DNA of 64,000 nucleotides from Texcoconibacillus texcoconensis (GCF_014202575.1 NZ_JACHHB010000017.1:1-64000), one strand, 5' to 3'. Counted from the stretch's first letter, positions 53,628 through 63,702 are shown. Made by a program: numbers and translations. The notes: generated by a model not told the origin, from the letters alone.

Positions 53628-54293
53628 ATGTATGATTGGGATGAATTACTATCTCCTTACAAACAAGCGGTTGATGAATTGAAAATAAAACTACGATCGA
53701 TTCGTGAACAATATGAGCGAACCTCGAAACATACACCGATAGAGTTTGTGACTGGGCGTGTCAAACCGGTTACGAGTATTTTAGACAAAGCGAAACGAAA
53801 AAATATCCCACTTGAGGAAATAGATGAAAAAATGCAAGACCTCGCTGGTGTTCGCATTATGTGTCAGTTTGTAGGTGATATTGATACGGTTGTGGACTTG
53901 ATCCGTATGCGAACGGATTTTGAGATCGTTGAGGAAAGAGATTACATAAAAAATAAAAAAAACAGTGGCTACCGGTCTTACCATATGGTGTTACGCTACC
54001 CGGTTCAGACCATTTCTGGTGAGATACAATTGCTCGTCGAATTACAAATCCGCACGTTAGCGATGAATTTTTGGGCAACGATCGAACATTCTTTACAGTA
54101 TAAATATCGTGGTGAAATTCCAAGCAATATTGAAAAGCGGTTGCAGCGAGCTGCGGAAGCGGCATTTCGTCTTGATGAAGAAATGTCTCAAATCCGTGGT
54201 GAAGTTCAAGAAGCACAGGAGATTATTACGAGAAATAGAGAGCAAGAAAAAGATCGCAATCGTGTAACGAGCGAAAGGAAAGAATGGCGATGA
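53628..54293 (+). CDS. yjbM: Small alarmone synthetase (GTP pyrophosphokinase, RelQ/SasB)
   Basis: This 221-residue RelA/SpoT-type synthetase-only enzyme makes (p)ppGpp from ATP and GDP/GTP. Visible motifs are [49 protein letters not shown] and [23 protein letters not shown]. There is no hydrolase domain. Its end overlaps the NAD kinase start. Confidence 0.95.
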   Translation: MYDWDELLSPYKQAVDELKIKLRSIREQYERTSKHTPIEFVTGRVKPVTSILDKAKRKNIPLEEIDEKMQDLAGVRIMCQFVGDIDTVVDLIRMRTDFEIVEERDYIKNKKNSGYRSYHMVLRYPVQTISGEIQLLVELQIRTLAMNFWATIEHSLQYKYRGEIPSNIEKRLQRAAEAAFRLDEEMSQIRGEVQEAQEIITRNREQEKDRNRVTSERKEWR

Positions 54294-55090
54294 AATTTAC
54301 GGTTACGTCCCGCGGAGATGAAACTTCAAACGCTTTATCTCAAAAGATTAAAACGTACTTAAACGAATTTAATATGACGTATGATCCTGATGAACCGAGC
54401 ATGGTGATTTCGATTGGCGGTGATGGTACGTTATTGGAAGCATTTCATGACTATTCTCACCGTTTAGATCAGACGGCATTTGTAGGTGTGCATACAGGAC
54501 ATCTTGGCTTCTATGCTGATTGGAAACCAGAAGAGGTGGAGAAACTCGTTATTCACATCGCGAAGACACCCTTTAAAGTTGTTGAGTATCCTTTACTTGA
54601 AGTGATCGTTCGATACTATCAACAAAAAACCTCTAAACGTTATTTGGCCTTAAATGAATCGACTGTGAAAAGTGTAGAAGGGTCATTAGTCATGGATATT
54701 GAGATTAAAGGTGACCGTTTTGAAACGTTTCGAGGAGATGGGTTGTGTATGTCTACGCCTTCAGGAAGTACAGCTTATAATAAAGCACTAGGGGGGGCGA
54801 TCCTCCATCCGTCTTTAGCTTCGATCCAACTTTCCGAGATGGCGTCAATTAACAATCGTGTTTATCGTACGGTTGGATCACCACTCGTCTTACCACAACA
54901 TCATACGTGTATGCTAAAGCCTCAACATCATATTGACTTTCGTTTGACGGTTGATCACCATACCTTTGTTGAGCGCGATGTAAAATCTATTCAATTTCGA
55001 GTCGCAGAGGAAAATATTCGATTTGCTCGCTTCCGCCCGTTCCCATTTTGGAAACGAGTGAAAGAGTCGTTTATTGGGGATGAGAGGTGA
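54290..55090 (+). CDS. nadF: NAD kinase
   Basis: This protein of about 266 residues phosphorylates NAD to NADP. The conserved GGDGT ([12 protein letters not shown]), NE/D (ALNES) and [14 protein letters not shown] motifs are present, and the [14 protein letters not shown]-terminus is that of Bacillus NadF/PpnK. ATG 54290 is preferred over 54284 because of spacing from AAAGGA. It overlaps yjbM by four bases and is coupled to the pseudouridine synthase. Confidence 0.96.
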   Translation: MKFTVTSRGDETSNALSQKIKTYLNEFNMTYDPDEPSMVISIGGDGTLLEAFHDYSHRLDQTAFVGVHTGHLGFYADWKPEEVEKLVIHIAKTPFKVVEYPLLEVIVRYYQQKTSKRYLALNESTVKSVEGSLVMDIEIKGDRFETFRGDGLCMSTPSGSTAYNKALGGAILHPSLASIQLSEMASINNRVYRTVGSPLVLPQHHTCMLKPQHHIDFRLTVDHHTFVERDVKSIQFRVAEENIRFARFRPFPFWKRVKESFIGDER

Positions 55091-55098
55091 GAAGGTGT

Positions 55099-56019
55099 AT
55101 GAACCTAGTGTCCTTTCAGTGGATTGTTCCAAAAGAATGGGAAGGTGCGTTTTTGCGAGAATTTTTACGAGAGGATAAACAAATATCACGTAAATTATTA
55201 AAGGAAATTAAGTTTCAAGGACACCTTTCATTAAATGATCAATCTGTAACGGTAAAGTCAGTAATCAAAGAAGGCGACTGTGTCTGTGTAAGATTGCCTG
55301 TAGAACAAGTAAGTGAGGTGCTAAAGCCTCTGCAATATGAACTTGATATTATATATGAAGATAAGCATATATTGATCATAAATAAACCGCCTTATTTACC
55401 GACGATTCCTTCGCGCGAAGATTCAGACTATTCATTAGCGAATGCTGTCGTGAATTATTACGAAAAACAAAGGATTCCAGGCACATTTCATGCTGTCAAT
55501 CGTCTTGATCGAAATACTTCGGGACTGGTTCTCATTGCAAAGCACCGTTATGCACATGACCTTTTCGTAAAGCAGTTAAAACATACTTTGCAAAGAACTT
55601 ATTTGGCAGTTGTACACGGTCGTCTTACACCACCATCTGGTACGGTTCGTGCGCCAATAGCGCGGAAAACAACGAGCATCATTGAACGTATGGTCTCACC
55701 TGATGGAAAAGATGCGATAACTCACTATCATACGTTAGACGCAAGTGACAAAGCGACACTCGTCGATGTTCAACTTGAAACTGGTCGCACACACCAAATC
55801 CGTGTTCACTTTCATTACTTAGGGCATTCCCTTGTTGGGGATGACTTATATGGAGGAGAGACTTCAAAATTTCCTCGACAAGCTTTGCATGCAAAAAGGG
55901 TGACGTTTGTTCACCCTTTCACTAGCGAGGAAATGATGTTTGAGGCACCCATTTCTGATGATATGGCTACTCTCATTCGTGAGCAAATTGATGACCGTTC
56001 TCTTCTTAATGATTGTTAA
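55099..56019 (+). CDS. RluD-family pseudouridine synthase (YjbO)
   Basis: This protein of about 306 residues has an N-terminal S4-like region and the RluA/RluD catalytic core. The catalytic Asp lies in HAVNRLDRNTSGLVLIAK, and LETGRTHQIRVHFHYLGHSLVGDDLYGG is the signature. It modifies U residues in rRNA or tRNA; the target position is not predictable. ATG 55099 is used. The gene ends convergent with prpE, overlapping it by 14 bases. Confidence 0.93.
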   Translation: MNLVSFQWIVPKEWEGAFLREFLREDKQISRKLLKEIKFQGHLSLNDQSVTVKSVIKEGDCVCVRLPVEQVSEVLKPLQYELDIIYEDKHILIINKPPYLPTIPSREDSDYSLANAVVNYYEKQRIPGTFHAVNRLDRNTSGLVLIAKHRYAHDLFVKQLKHTLQRTYLAVVHGRLTPPSGTVRAPIARKTTSIIERMVSPDGKDAITHYHTLDASDKATLVDVQLETGRTHQIRVHFHYLGHSLVGDDLYGGETSKFPRQALHAKRVTFVHPFTSEEMMFEAPISDDMATLIREQIDDRSLLNDC

Positions 56020-56746
56020 ACGTTCGGAAACGGTCATCTTGGTAAGGTTGTTTTGATGAAACATCGACGATTTTATGTTCTGGCCAACAAAAGGCGGTCA
56101 ATTTTCCACCGAAAACACAACCAGTGTCAATGTTCAATGTATTATTGATCCCACGAACTTGTTTGACGGGTGTATGACCATATACAATAAGCGGTTTTGA
56201 TCGAACATTTGCAGCCCAATCACGACGTACAGGTCTTCCGTCCTCATGTTTTTCTCCAGTGATGTCACCATATAAAACAAAAGTCTTTACTTTTTTGTCT
56301 GTTCGTCCAATATCAACTGGGCGAACGCCTGCATGAGCAACAACGAGTTTCCTGTCGTCTAATACGTGATAAAGGGGAGATTGCTCGTATAAGTCGCAAA
56401 ATAATTTTTTTATTTGAGATTGACGTTGATCATTTAAATCTTTCCATTCAGCAACGGTCGTTTCGAGGCCGTTGTTTATTTTTACGTTACGGCCGATGAA
56501 GTATCGGTATAGTTTGTCACAGTGGTTGCCAGGGCAATAAAGGCCATTTTTTGTATTAATGATCGCTCCTACTGCTTCAATGACGGGAATTGATGCAGGG
56601 CCCCGGTCTGTCAAGTCTCCGAGGAAAACAAGTTGTCGCCCATCTGGGTGAGTATAATGGTTTTCTTTTCGTTTGTAACCTAAACGTTGGAATAATTCAA
56701 TCATTTCCTCGTAACACCCATGAATATCTCCGATAATATCGTACAT
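56006..56746 (-). CDS. prpE: Bis(5'-nucleosyl)-tetraphosphatase PrpE
   Basis: This 246-residue calcineurin-like phosphoesterase has GDIHGCYEE, GDLTDRGPASI, GNHCDKL and later HAGV and YGHTPV motifs binding two metal ions. In B. subtilis PrpE hydrolyses Ap4A and dephosphorylates phosphotyrosine and affects germination. It is on the minus strand between yjbO and the antiporter gene. Confidence 0.95.
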   Translation of the reverse strand: MYDIIGDIHGCYEEMIELFQRLGYKRKENHYTHPDGRQLVFLGDLTDRGPASIPVIEAVGAIINTKNGLYCPGNHCDKLYRYFIGRNVKINNGLETTVAEWKDLNDQRQSQIKKLFCDLYEQSPLYHVLDDRKLVVAHAGVRPVDIGRTDKKVKTFVLYGDITGEKHEDGRPVRRDWAANVRSKPLIVYGHTPVKQVRGINNTLNIDTGCVFGGKLTAFCWPEHKIVDVSSKQPYQDDRFRTFNNH

Positions 56747-56945
56747 GACTCGTTCACCACTTTCCTTTTCATTTTATAAATATCTTTTTCAATGTCTTTT
56801 ATCGACAATGGCGCTTAGTGAATTTAGCGAAAACTCAAAATTGTCTATTTCTCATTGACACCACCTTCAAGTTTCGATACGATGAACGTCGCTATGTGCA
56901 TCATAGAAATGGAGTGATTATTATTCAGCAAAGGGGTTGATTTTA

Positions 56946-59030
56946 TTGACCGCATTGACTTTTCCTTTAACGGACCCCGTAATGATTGTAGCGTTAGCAA
57001 TGCTTATTTTCTTAATTGCACCTTTGGTGATGAACCGGTTCCGAATACCTGGAATTATCGGTTTGATTTTAGCTGGAATGATTGTAGGGCCTAATACTTT
57101 AGGGTGGCTAGAACGAGATCCTACGATCGTTTTGTTAGGAACCGTTGGCATGTTATACATTATTTTCGTTGCAGGTCTTGAAATAGATTTAGAAGGGTTT
57201 AAACGATATCGGAGTCGCAGTTTAACTTTTGGATTATTATCGTTTTTTATACCATTCACACTAGGAACACTACTTGGGTATGTTTTGATTGAGTCATGGA
57301 TGGCTGCCATATTGCTCGGCTCACTTCTCGGGTCACATACATTATTAGCCTACCCGATTGCCAGTCGGATGGGGGTGGCAAAAAATCCAGCTGTAACAAC
57401 AGTCGTTGGTGGAACGATTCTTACAGATACGCTATCAATGCTTATATTAGCCGTTGTTGCCGGTGCGTCTCAGGGAGAACTGTCAGCCGGTTTTTGGGCA
57501 CAATTAATTATCAGTTTGATTATATTTACAGCGGTGGTCATGATTGGTGTACCGTATATATCAAGGCGCTTTTTTCGACAAATACATGGGGGTGCCTCGA
57601 TAGATTATGCATATGTGATGGCGGTACTATTTATCTGTGCGGTTCTCGCGATCTTTGCTGGAATGGAACCAATTATCGGTGCCTTTTTAGCTGGTTTAGC
57701 TTTGAATCGTTTTATTATGGAAAATGGACCATTGATGAACAGAATTAAGTTTGTTGGAAATGCACTTTTTATTCCGTTCTTTTTATTATCTGTTGGAATG
57801 CTTATGGACATTGGTGTCATGTTTGAACAACCAAGTGCTTTTGTCTTGGCGATTTTAATTGTTTTATTTGTGATTATCGGTAAATTTATTGCAGCGTGGA
57901 TTACGAAACGGATTTATCACTATTCAAATGATGAGCTACCTTTAATGTTCGGGTTAACGATTCCGCAAGCGGCTGCTACCCTTGCGGCAACACTAGTAGG
58001 GTATGATTTAGGTTTGTTCGATATCGCTGTCGTTAATGGTGTGATCATCATGATCCTAATTTCTTGTATGATCGGGCCTTCATTTGTAGAGAAATATAGT
58101 CGAAATGTTGCCTTTGCCGAAGAGCAAATGCCATATCGGCGTAGTATGGCTCCGGAACGAATTATGATTCCGCTTTCTAATCCGAATACAATGGATTATT
58201 TATTAGATTTGTCATTTACGATCAAAAGTCCTTCTTCGGAAGAGCCAATTTTTCCGATGACGGTTGTACAATCAAATGAAAATAATGATGACAATGATGA
58301 TAACGAGGCGAAAGTAGCCCAAGCTGAAAAAATGTTAGGTCACGCTGTCATTTATGCAGCGGGCGCTGATGTACCTGTACGATTATTAACCCGCGTTGAA
58401 GATAACCCGACAATCGGGATTCATCGTGCGATCATGGATAATCGTATTTCAACGGTCATCGCAGGCTGGAATGGGTCTGATGACCACTCCAAGTATGGTC
58501 TAGGTCGTGTAATGGATCAATTGGTCGAACGAACGCGTCAACAAGTTGTTGTCGCGAATTTAAACCAACATCTAAGTTTGACTAAACGAATTGTCGTCAT
58601 TCTACCGAAAGGATATGACCATATGTCAGGTGGTTATGATGCTGTGCGTCTTACGAAGCTCCTTGCTAACCAAATAGGCGCACGAATGTTATTTATCGTC
58701 ATTCAAGATGATACTTCTACCTATGAAAAATGGATTAACAATGAAAAGCCTGATGTTGAAGCGAAGTTCGTTGTCGTTGAAAAGTGGTTAAATATAAAGC
58801 GCTATTATGAACAAACACTTAAAGAAGACGACTTAGTCGTGATTTTAAGTGCGCGCGAAGGTACACTTAGTTGGCATCCTAGATTAGCATTATTACCAAA
58901 GTCGATTCATAAAACGGCTGTGAAGAACTTTATTGTATTATTCCCACAAGAATATCCTGTGGATAATCGAGGCACGAGAGGGACAAATGTTCCTACTTCT
59001 ACGTTCGCACATAAAACTTATGATGAGTAA
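56946..59030 (+). CDS. CPA2-family cation/H+ antiporter (YjbQ-like)
   Basis: This protein of about 694 residues has a 12-helix Na+/H+ or K+/H+ exchanger domain (MNRFRIPGIIGLILAGMIVGPNTLGW; LLGSLLGSHTLLAYP; IFAGMEPIIGAFLAGLALNRF) and a cytoplasmic C-terminal half with two universal-stress-protein-like units. The acidic run near residue 435-450 is a linker. TTG 56946 gives the best spacing from AAGGGG; TTG 56937 is an alternative. It is likely important for pH or salt homeostasis. Confidence 0.9.
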   Translation: MTALTFPLTDPVMIVALAMLIFLIAPLVMNRFRIPGIIGLILAGMIVGPNTLGWLERDPTIVLLGTVGMLYIIFVAGLEIDLEGFKRYRSRSLTFGLLSFFIPFTLGTLLGYVLIESWMAAILLGSLLGSHTLLAYPIASRMGVAKNPAVTTVVGGTILTDTLSMLILAVVAGASQGELSAGFWAQLIISLIIFTAVVMIGVPYISRRFFRQIHGGASIDYAYVMAVLFICAVLAIFAGMEPIIGAFLAGLALNRFIMENGPLMNRIKFVGNALFIPFFLLSVGMLMDIGVMFEQPSAFVLAILIVLFVIIGKFIAAWITKRIYHYSNDELPLMFGLTIPQAAATLAATLVGYDLGLFDIAVVNGVIIMILISCMIGPSFVEKYSRNVAFAEEQMPYRRSMAPERIMIPLSNPNTMDYLLDLSFTIKSPSSEEPIFPMTVVQSNENNDDNDDNEAKVAQAEKMLGHAVIYAAGADVPVRLLTRVEDNPTIGIHRAIMDNRISTVIAGWNGSDDHSKYGLGRVMDQLVERTRQQVVVANLNQHLSLTKRIVVILPKGYDHMSGGYDAVRLTKLLANQIGARMLFIVIQDDTSTYEKWINNEKPDVEAKFVVVEKWLNIKRYYEQTLKEDDLVVILSAREGTLSWHPRLALLPKSIHKTAVKNFIVLFPQEYPVDNRGTRGTNVPTSTFAHKTYDE

Positions 59031-59057
59031 TAAACTACAAATGTAAATGTTGTTCAT

Positions 59058-59089
59058 AAAAAAAGGGCCTTGTTTGAAAGGCCCTTTTT
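59058..59089 (+). terminator. Terminator of the antiporter gene
   Basis: AAAAAGGGCCT-tgtttgaa-AGGCCCTTTTT. Confidence 0.9.
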
Positions 59090-59109
59090 AACATGGAGGT
59101 GTTTTGATT

Positions 59110-59253
59110 ATGGATATCTTGACGAAGTGTCCGAAATGCCAGCAACAAGAGCGTATCGAGAAAGTTTTAACGGCGCAGTCCAATCAAAATGTTATTTTTC
59201 ATTGCCAAACCTGTGGATATGAAAAACGAAATATTGAAACGAAAAAAGGTTGA
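59110..59253 (+). CDS. Small zinc-ribbon protein, 47 residues
   Basis: ATG 59110 lies seven bases after GGAGGT. The product has two CXXC pairs (CPKC at 7-10 and CQTC about 31-34), a minimal zinc ribbon, then a basic tail. It could bind nucleic acid or a protein partner. Not recognised. The gene stands alone between the antiporter terminator and the fabI promoter. Confidence 0.7.
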   Translation: MDILTKCPKCQQQERIEKVLTAQSNQNVIFHCQTCGYEKRNIETKKG

Positions 59254-59302
59254 TAGACGTGTCATCTTCGCTTATTCATGTTATACTACCAATTGTGAGC
59301 GT

Positions 59303-59334
59303 ATTAGTACCAACTACTAATAATAAGATATAAT
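59303..59334 (+). promoter_or_regulatory. FapR operator and promoter of fabI
   Basis: ATTAGTACCAACTACTAAT (59303-59321) matches the FapR operator consensus, with perfect 7-bp arms. It lies just upstream of a perfect TATAAT (59329-59334), so the repressor would cover the -35 region. Malonyl-CoA should relieve repression, as in B. subtilis. Confidence 0.85.
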
Positions 59335-59353
59335 TGTTAAGGAGGCGGCGAAG

Positions 59354-60133
59354 ATGACCTTAGATCTTTCAGGTCGTACCTATGTCATTATGGGGGTAGC
59401 AAACCAGCGAAGCATCGCATGGGGGATCGCACAAGCGTTATCGAATGCAGGTGCGAGATTGATCTTTACATACGCAGGTGAACGGTTAGCGGCAAACGTA
59501 CAGAAATTAGCGGATTCTTTGGATCGTGATGATTCAATCGTATTACCGTGTGACGTAACGGATGACGCGGAAGTTGAAGCAACCTTTCAAAATATTCAAG
59601 AACAAGTTGGCACGATCGATGGCGTTGCTCATTGTATCGCATTTGCTGATAAGGACGAGCTCTCTGGAGAATACTTAAATACAACGAAAGACGGATTTTT
59701 AACAGCGCATCACATCAGCTCTTATTCTTTAACGGCAGTCGCGAAAGCTGCGCGCCCATTAATGCAAGAAGGCGGAAGCATTCTCACTTTAACTTACTTA
59801 GGTGGAGAAAGAGTTGTAAAGAATTATAATGTGATGGGGGTAGCTAAAGCTTCTCTAGATGCAAGTGTTAAATACTTAGCAAATGATTTAGGGAAAGAAG
59901 CGATTCGTGTTAATTCCATTTCGGCAGGGCCAATCCGTACATTATCAGCAAAGGGCGTTGCTGATTTCAACGATGTCATCCAGGAAATGGAAGATTCAGC
60001 ACCTCTTAAACGTCCTGTCACAAAAGAAGAAGTCGGCGATACAGCTCTATTCTTAATGAGCGATTTATCTCGCGGTATTACCGGGGAAATGATTCACGTT
60101 GATGGTGGATACAATAAAATCGGTCTTATGTAA
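59354..60133 (+). CDS. fabI: Enoyl-ACP reductase FabI
   Basis: This 259-residue short-chain dehydrogenase-fold enzyme carries out the last step of fatty acid elongation. The FabI N-terminus GRTYVIMGVANQRSIAWGIA binds NAD(P)H. The catalytic Tyr-x6-Tyr-Met-x2-Ala-Lys is seen as LTYLGGERVVKNYNVMGVAKASL. AAGGAGGCG precedes ATG. It is controlled by the FapR site. Confidence 0.96.
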   Translation: MTLDLSGRTYVIMGVANQRSIAWGIAQALSNAGARLIFTYAGERLAANVQKLADSLDRDDSIVLPCDVTDDAEVEATFQNIQEQVGTIDGVAHCIAFADKDELSGEYLNTTKDGFLTAHHISSYSLTAVAKAARPLMQEGGSILTLTYLGGERVVKNYNVMGVAKASLDASVKYLANDLGKEAIRVNSISAGPIRTLSAKGVADFNDVIQEMEDSAPLKRPVTKEEVGDTALFLMSDLSRGITGEMIHVDGGYNKIGLM

Positions 60134-60151
60134 CAAATGAAGACTGCAATG

Positions 60152-60183
60152 AAAACAGGTGTCTTACGGGCATCTGTTTTTTT
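60152..60183 (+). terminator. Terminator of fabI
   Basis: AAAACAGGTG-tcttacggg-CATCTGTTTTTTT. Confidence 0.85.
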
Positions 60184-60323
60184 GCTTCAAAAACGAACAC
60201 TTCCTAACGTTAAGGTTTTACGAAATGGTTATCAAGGTGACATCACTTTGACAATGTTACACATATAATAGAAACACCTCTAATGAAAAAGGACATTAAA
60301 TTCAATTGAAATGAGGTGTATGA

Positions 60324-60695
60324 ATGAGTGATAGCATTTATATTGAAGGATGGCCGTTTATGATCCTCGTTTTAGCAACGTTTCGGCTGACTCATTTACT
60401 TGTTTACGATAAAATTACCGAGTGGTTGCGTGATCCTTTTCAAGAGATGAAAGAGGAACAATTGGAGGATGGGACATTCGTTTCATATCCAGAGCCTAAA
60501 GGGACAGGGTTGAGGCGTTGGATTGGTGAATTATTAAGTTGCCATTGGTGCACAGGGGTATGGGTGTCAGTAGCTGTATACAGCGCTTACCATTTATTCC
60601 CTCATATAGCATTTCCAGTATGGACGGTTTTTGCAATTGCAGGTGTTGCAGCAATTGTTCAAACGATCATCCTTTATTTCGAACAAAGGATGTAA
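60324..60695 (+). CDS. yjcA: YjcA-family DUF1360 membrane protein
   Basis: This 123-residue protein matches DUF1360/YjcA. It starts with a membrane segment containing FRLTHLLVYDKITEWLRDPF, a middle GTGLRRWIGELLSCHWCTGVWVSVAVY with a conserved CxxC, and a C-terminal helix. In B. subtilis yjcA is linked to sporulation. GAGGTGTATGA lies around the start. Confidence 0.85.
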   Translation: MSDSIYIEGWPFMILVLATFRLTHLLVYDKITEWLRDPFQEMKEEQLEDGTFVSYPEPKGTGLRRWIGELLSCHWCTGVWVSVAVYSAYHLFPHIAFPVWTVFAIAGVAAIVQTIILYFEQRM

Positions 60696-60792
60696 TCGTT
60701 ATCTTTATCTAAATATTTGAAGTGTTAAGTCGTTGGATGTGCATGTAATAACGGTTTATGAATAAAATGTACTTAAAGCAGAGAGTGATGAA

Positions 60793-60888
60793 ATGGAAAA
60801 TGCGCGAGAATATGATGATATGTATATGATACCGTCGCATTTTCAGAAAACAAGAAACTTACTAATGGATGAAACCCGACCTTTATGA
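60793..60888 (+). CDS. Possible 31-residue protein
   Basis: A short frame (MENAREYDDMYMIPSHFQK...) begins at 60793 with only a weak GAGAGTGAT site. It has an acidic start and no helix. It may be a real small sporulation protein or chance. The rest of 60696-60997 shows nothing else. Confidence 0.3.
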   Translation: MENAREYDDMYMIPSHFQKTRNLLMDETRPL

Positions 60889-60997
60889 GTATTTTCAATT
60901 TGAGTGAGATAGGGATTATTTATAATCATGTTTATATAGAGTAGGAGAGGAGTAAAAATGATACGAACCATTTTCCTAAATTTTAAAGGTGATAGCG

Positions 60998-61903
60998 ATG
61001 ACAATCGATAAGAAAATCGTCTTAGGAACTGACGTATTTGGCCTACCGCTAGGTGGTTTGTTAGGTGATGGAGATGAGAAGCGAGAGCAAGAAAGGTTGT
61101 TAAATATTTTAAAAACAGCAAGTGAGAAAGGGATTAACTTTTGTGACACAGGTGTTGCTTATGGGGATAGTGAAGGTGTTTTAGCAAAAGCGATTTCTTC
61201 TCATGATGAGCATCCATGGCGCATCACGACGAAACTACCAATATTTCGGTCTTCAGTCGTGAATGAAGAAATGATGAATCAACTGTATGAAGCTTGGAGG
61301 TGCACACGTCAAAGGTTTTCGACCGAGCAGATTTATGGTGTTTATTTAGAAAATGTAGATGATTTAGAAAAGCCGGGTGCTGAAAGGTTAATGAATTGGT
61401 GGTATACTTTAAAAACAGAAATTCCGCACTTAAAAATTGGTGTCAAGGTAGACTCAATCGCTCAACTAAAAAGAGCATTCGAATCGTTCGCCTTTCAACT
61501 CGTTCAAATTCCTTTAAACATATTTGATCAACGTTTTCATCAGTCAGGAATGATTAAACAGTTAAAAGAAAATGGTGTTGATATTCATATTTATTCGAGC
61601 TTACCTGAAAGTGAAATACAAAAACCTCTAGAAACATTACCCAACTCTTCAACGACTTTAATGCCTCACATCGAGCAATTCCATGATCAGTTACAAGAAA
61701 AAGAAATCAGTCCAATAACCGCAGCATTAATGTTCCCACTATCTATAGAAGAAGTGGACCGTTTCGTGATCCAAATTGAAAATGTCGAACAATTAAAAGA
61801 TTTATTTAAAAAATGGCCGAATGAGTGTATTGATTTTCCATTTGACAAATTTTCATTAGAAGGTGAATCATTACGTTTGTTTCTTGCTCATAGTAAAATG
61901 TAA
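60998..61903 (+). CDS. Aldo/keto reductase-family protein
   Basis: This protein of about 301 residues has the aldo/keto reductase TIM barrel (LGTDVFGLPLGGLLGDG; SEKGINFCDTGVAYGDSEGVLAKAI with the catalytic-region Asp and Tyr; RITTKLPI). The sequence is divergent in the C-terminal half. ATG 60998 follows AAAGGTG. It neighbours a CgeB-like glycosyltransferase, so a role in spore-surface or envelope glycan synthesis is conceivable but not shown. Confidence 0.82.
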   Translation: MTIDKKIVLGTDVFGLPLGGLLGDGDEKREQERLLNILKTASEKGINFCDTGVAYGDSEGVLAKAISSHDEHPWRITTKLPIFRSSVVNEEMMNQLYEAWRCTRQRFSTEQIYGVYLENVDDLEKPGAERLMNWWYTLKTEIPHLKIGVKVDSIAQLKRAFESFAFQLVQIPLNIFDQRFHQSGMIKQLKENGVDIHIYSSLPESEIQKPLETLPNSSTTLMPHIEQFHDQLQEKEISPITAALMFPLSIEEVDRFVIQIENVEQLKDLFKKWPNECIDFPFDKFSLEGESLRLFLAHSKM

Positions 61904-61905
61904 GT

Positions 61906-61953
61906 GAAAAAAGACGTGTTCCTTACATGATGAGAGGAACACGTCTCTTTTTA
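61906..61953. terminator. Terminator between convergent genes
   Basis: AGACGTGTTCC pairs with GGAACACGTCT followed by CTTTTT; AAAAAA on the other side serves the minus-strand operon. Confidence 0.85.
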
Positions 61954-61992
61954 ATTCTGAAAGGTTGTTTTAGTTAATAACCGTTAGTTAGG

Positions 61993-62973
61993 TCAGGTGA
62001 GTAGTGGATTTGTACGCAATATTGCGTTGGTTTTGGTAATTAATTGTTGTGTTCGATTCATAAACGTATCGTTTTTATGAACAATATCGAACGCAACACG
62101 TGCTTTCCTCGTTCTTTCTTCGGAATGGTCGATATAATATTTAAGCCAGGAAATCCCTTCTTCTTCATGTTTAAATGGTTGAATAGCAGGGTGTAAAAAT
62201 GTTCGTTCATCATCTCTGAAGTATTGGTCTGTTAATTGGAAAGCTGAGCATGCAGCTACTTCATAAGTTCTGGCATTGGGACTGGAAGAAGGGATCCGAA
62301 GACGATCTTTCACCTCATAAGGGTGATATAAATTTAAAACGATGTTTGCCTGTCGATAAAAAGCCGCAGCTTTGTGTGATGGTATCCAATAATTGATGAC
62401 TTTTAAGCGAGGATTTCGCTTTTCGATGTCGAGAACGTCTCGCCAATAATGACCAACGACTTGCACAGTAGAGGATGTTTCTTTTAAAACACGTTGCACA
62501 AATGAAATACGGTTAGCATAAGGGTAACCAACAAGACAGACGTCACTAAAAAACGTAGAAGTGTCGTTGCTTGAATGCTTATGATAAATGTGTGGATCAA
62601 AACCGATCGGTAAATGATATACCTGTTGATGACCGAGCTCATGATAAACAGCAACGCAGTTTTTTTCTGCACAAAAAATGATATCAAACAGGTGAATAAA
62701 TTTCAGTGCATCATCGACATAGTAAGGTCCTTCACATACCCATGCAACAAGTGGGATCCCTTGGTCACGTATATGCTTCAGAAAGACATCATCGACGGTT
62801 TGATAAATCGTTGTAAATAAAAAAGCAGTTTGTTTTACTTCACGTTCTGTCAAATGGTCCAATGTCTCAATGGCCGACACTTGATAGCCGAAAGTTTGAA
62901 AACAGCTAATCATTGCATCATCAATATATTGATAGAAGGGATTTGATGTGGAACGAACGTAAAGGATGTTCAT
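61993..62973 (-). CDS. CgeB-like glycosyltransferase
   Basis: This 326-residue protein has the CgeB/DUF3880 N-terminal region (NILYVRSTSNPFYQYIDDAM) and a C-terminal GT-B part with SSSPNARTYEVAACSAFQLTD and later EEGISWLKYYIDHSEERTRKA, typical of spore maturation glycosyltransferases. It would glycosylate surface components. It is 9 bases downstream of the coiled-coil protein gene in the same operon. Confidence 0.88.
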   Translation of the reverse strand: MNILYVRSTSNPFYQYIDDAMISCFQTFGYQVSAIETLDHLTEREVKQTAFLFTTIYQTVDDVFLKHIRDQGIPLVAWVCEGPYYVDDALKFIHLFDIIFCAEKNCVAVYHELGHQQVYHLPIGFDPHIYHKHSSNDTSTFFSDVCLVGYPYANRISFVQRVLKETSSTVQVVGHYWRDVLDIEKRNPRLKVINYWIPSHKAAAFYRQANIVLNLYHPYEVKDRLRIPSSSPNARTYEVAACSAFQLTDQYFRDDERTFLHPAIQPFKHEEEGISWLKYYIDHSEERTRKARVAFDIVHKNDTFMNRTQQLITKTNAILRTNPLLT

Positions 62974-62982
62974 AAACGCCTC

Positions 62983-63702
62983 CTATGTGTATACAGATAT
63001 CGTATTCAGTGAAGGAAGACCTTTCGGGTGTTCATTGCAGTAGAAAAAACCTTCAATACGATAACGTTGAACATCTTCAGCACGTGAGATTGTCATATCA
63101 AATTGCTGAAAACGTTGGCTTTGACCGGGAGCAATTTCAACAAAATGTCTTGGTCTTAACCAATGTTCTCCATCATTTCGAATCCGATTTCTCCAGTCGT
63201 CATGAACGTAAACCCAAGACTCGTTACTTTGTAAAACTTTTTGTTCTGATGAAGGGATGTGTGCATCGATTTTTCCTCCGATTTGTATAGAAGAAGTTGG
63301 GTTCGTTCGAAAACAGATGATCGGGTTGTGAAGCGTCTTATCACTATAATTGGTAATCATAAAATCTCCTAAAATATGAATCGAATCATCTTCATCTTCG
63401 GGTGTCGGGAAAAAACAAGCGTATTGGAAGTATCCTTGCACGATGTCAAGTTGTTGATTGTTGTCGTTATTTTGATCTTGTTTGTTTGGACTGACTGTGT
63501 TTTGTTCAGCCGTCTGCTGCTGTTGTGAGAATTGCCTTTTCACCGCTTGCTTTTCAGCTTCTTTACGTTCTAATAACTTTTTATATTGGCTGATTTGCGA
63601 TTCGTATTTACTCAACTCAGAGCGATAATGAATCATTTTTTGTTTCAGTTGAACGATTTCCTCTTCAGGAGTTGTCATCACCCGTCTTCTTTTTCTAGTC
63701 AC
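62983..63702 (-). CDS. Coiled-coil protein of unknown function, spore/envelope operon
   Basis: This protein of about 239 residues has a basic start (TRKRRRV) and a heptad coiled coil (about residues 15-70). A polar Gln/Asn-rich linker follows, then a beta-rich domain (about 80-235) with many aromatic residues. There is no signal or helix. GTG 63702 after GAGGTGA is the likely start, but two further GTGs just upstream are possible. It is transcribed with the CgeB-like gene, so it may be its acceptor or partner. Confidence 0.65.
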   Translation of the reverse strand: MTRKRRRVMTTPEEEIVQLKQKMIHYRSELSKYESQISQYKKLLERKEAEKQAVKRQFSQQQQTAEQNTVSPNKQDQNNDNNQQLDIVQGYFQYACFFPTPEDEDDSIHILGDFMITNYSDKTLHNPIICFRTNPTSSIQIGGKIDAHIPSSEQKVLQSNESWVYVHDDWRNRIRNDGEHWLRPRHFVEIAPGQSQRFQQFDMTISRAEDVQRYRIEGFFYCNEHPKGLPSLNTISVYT

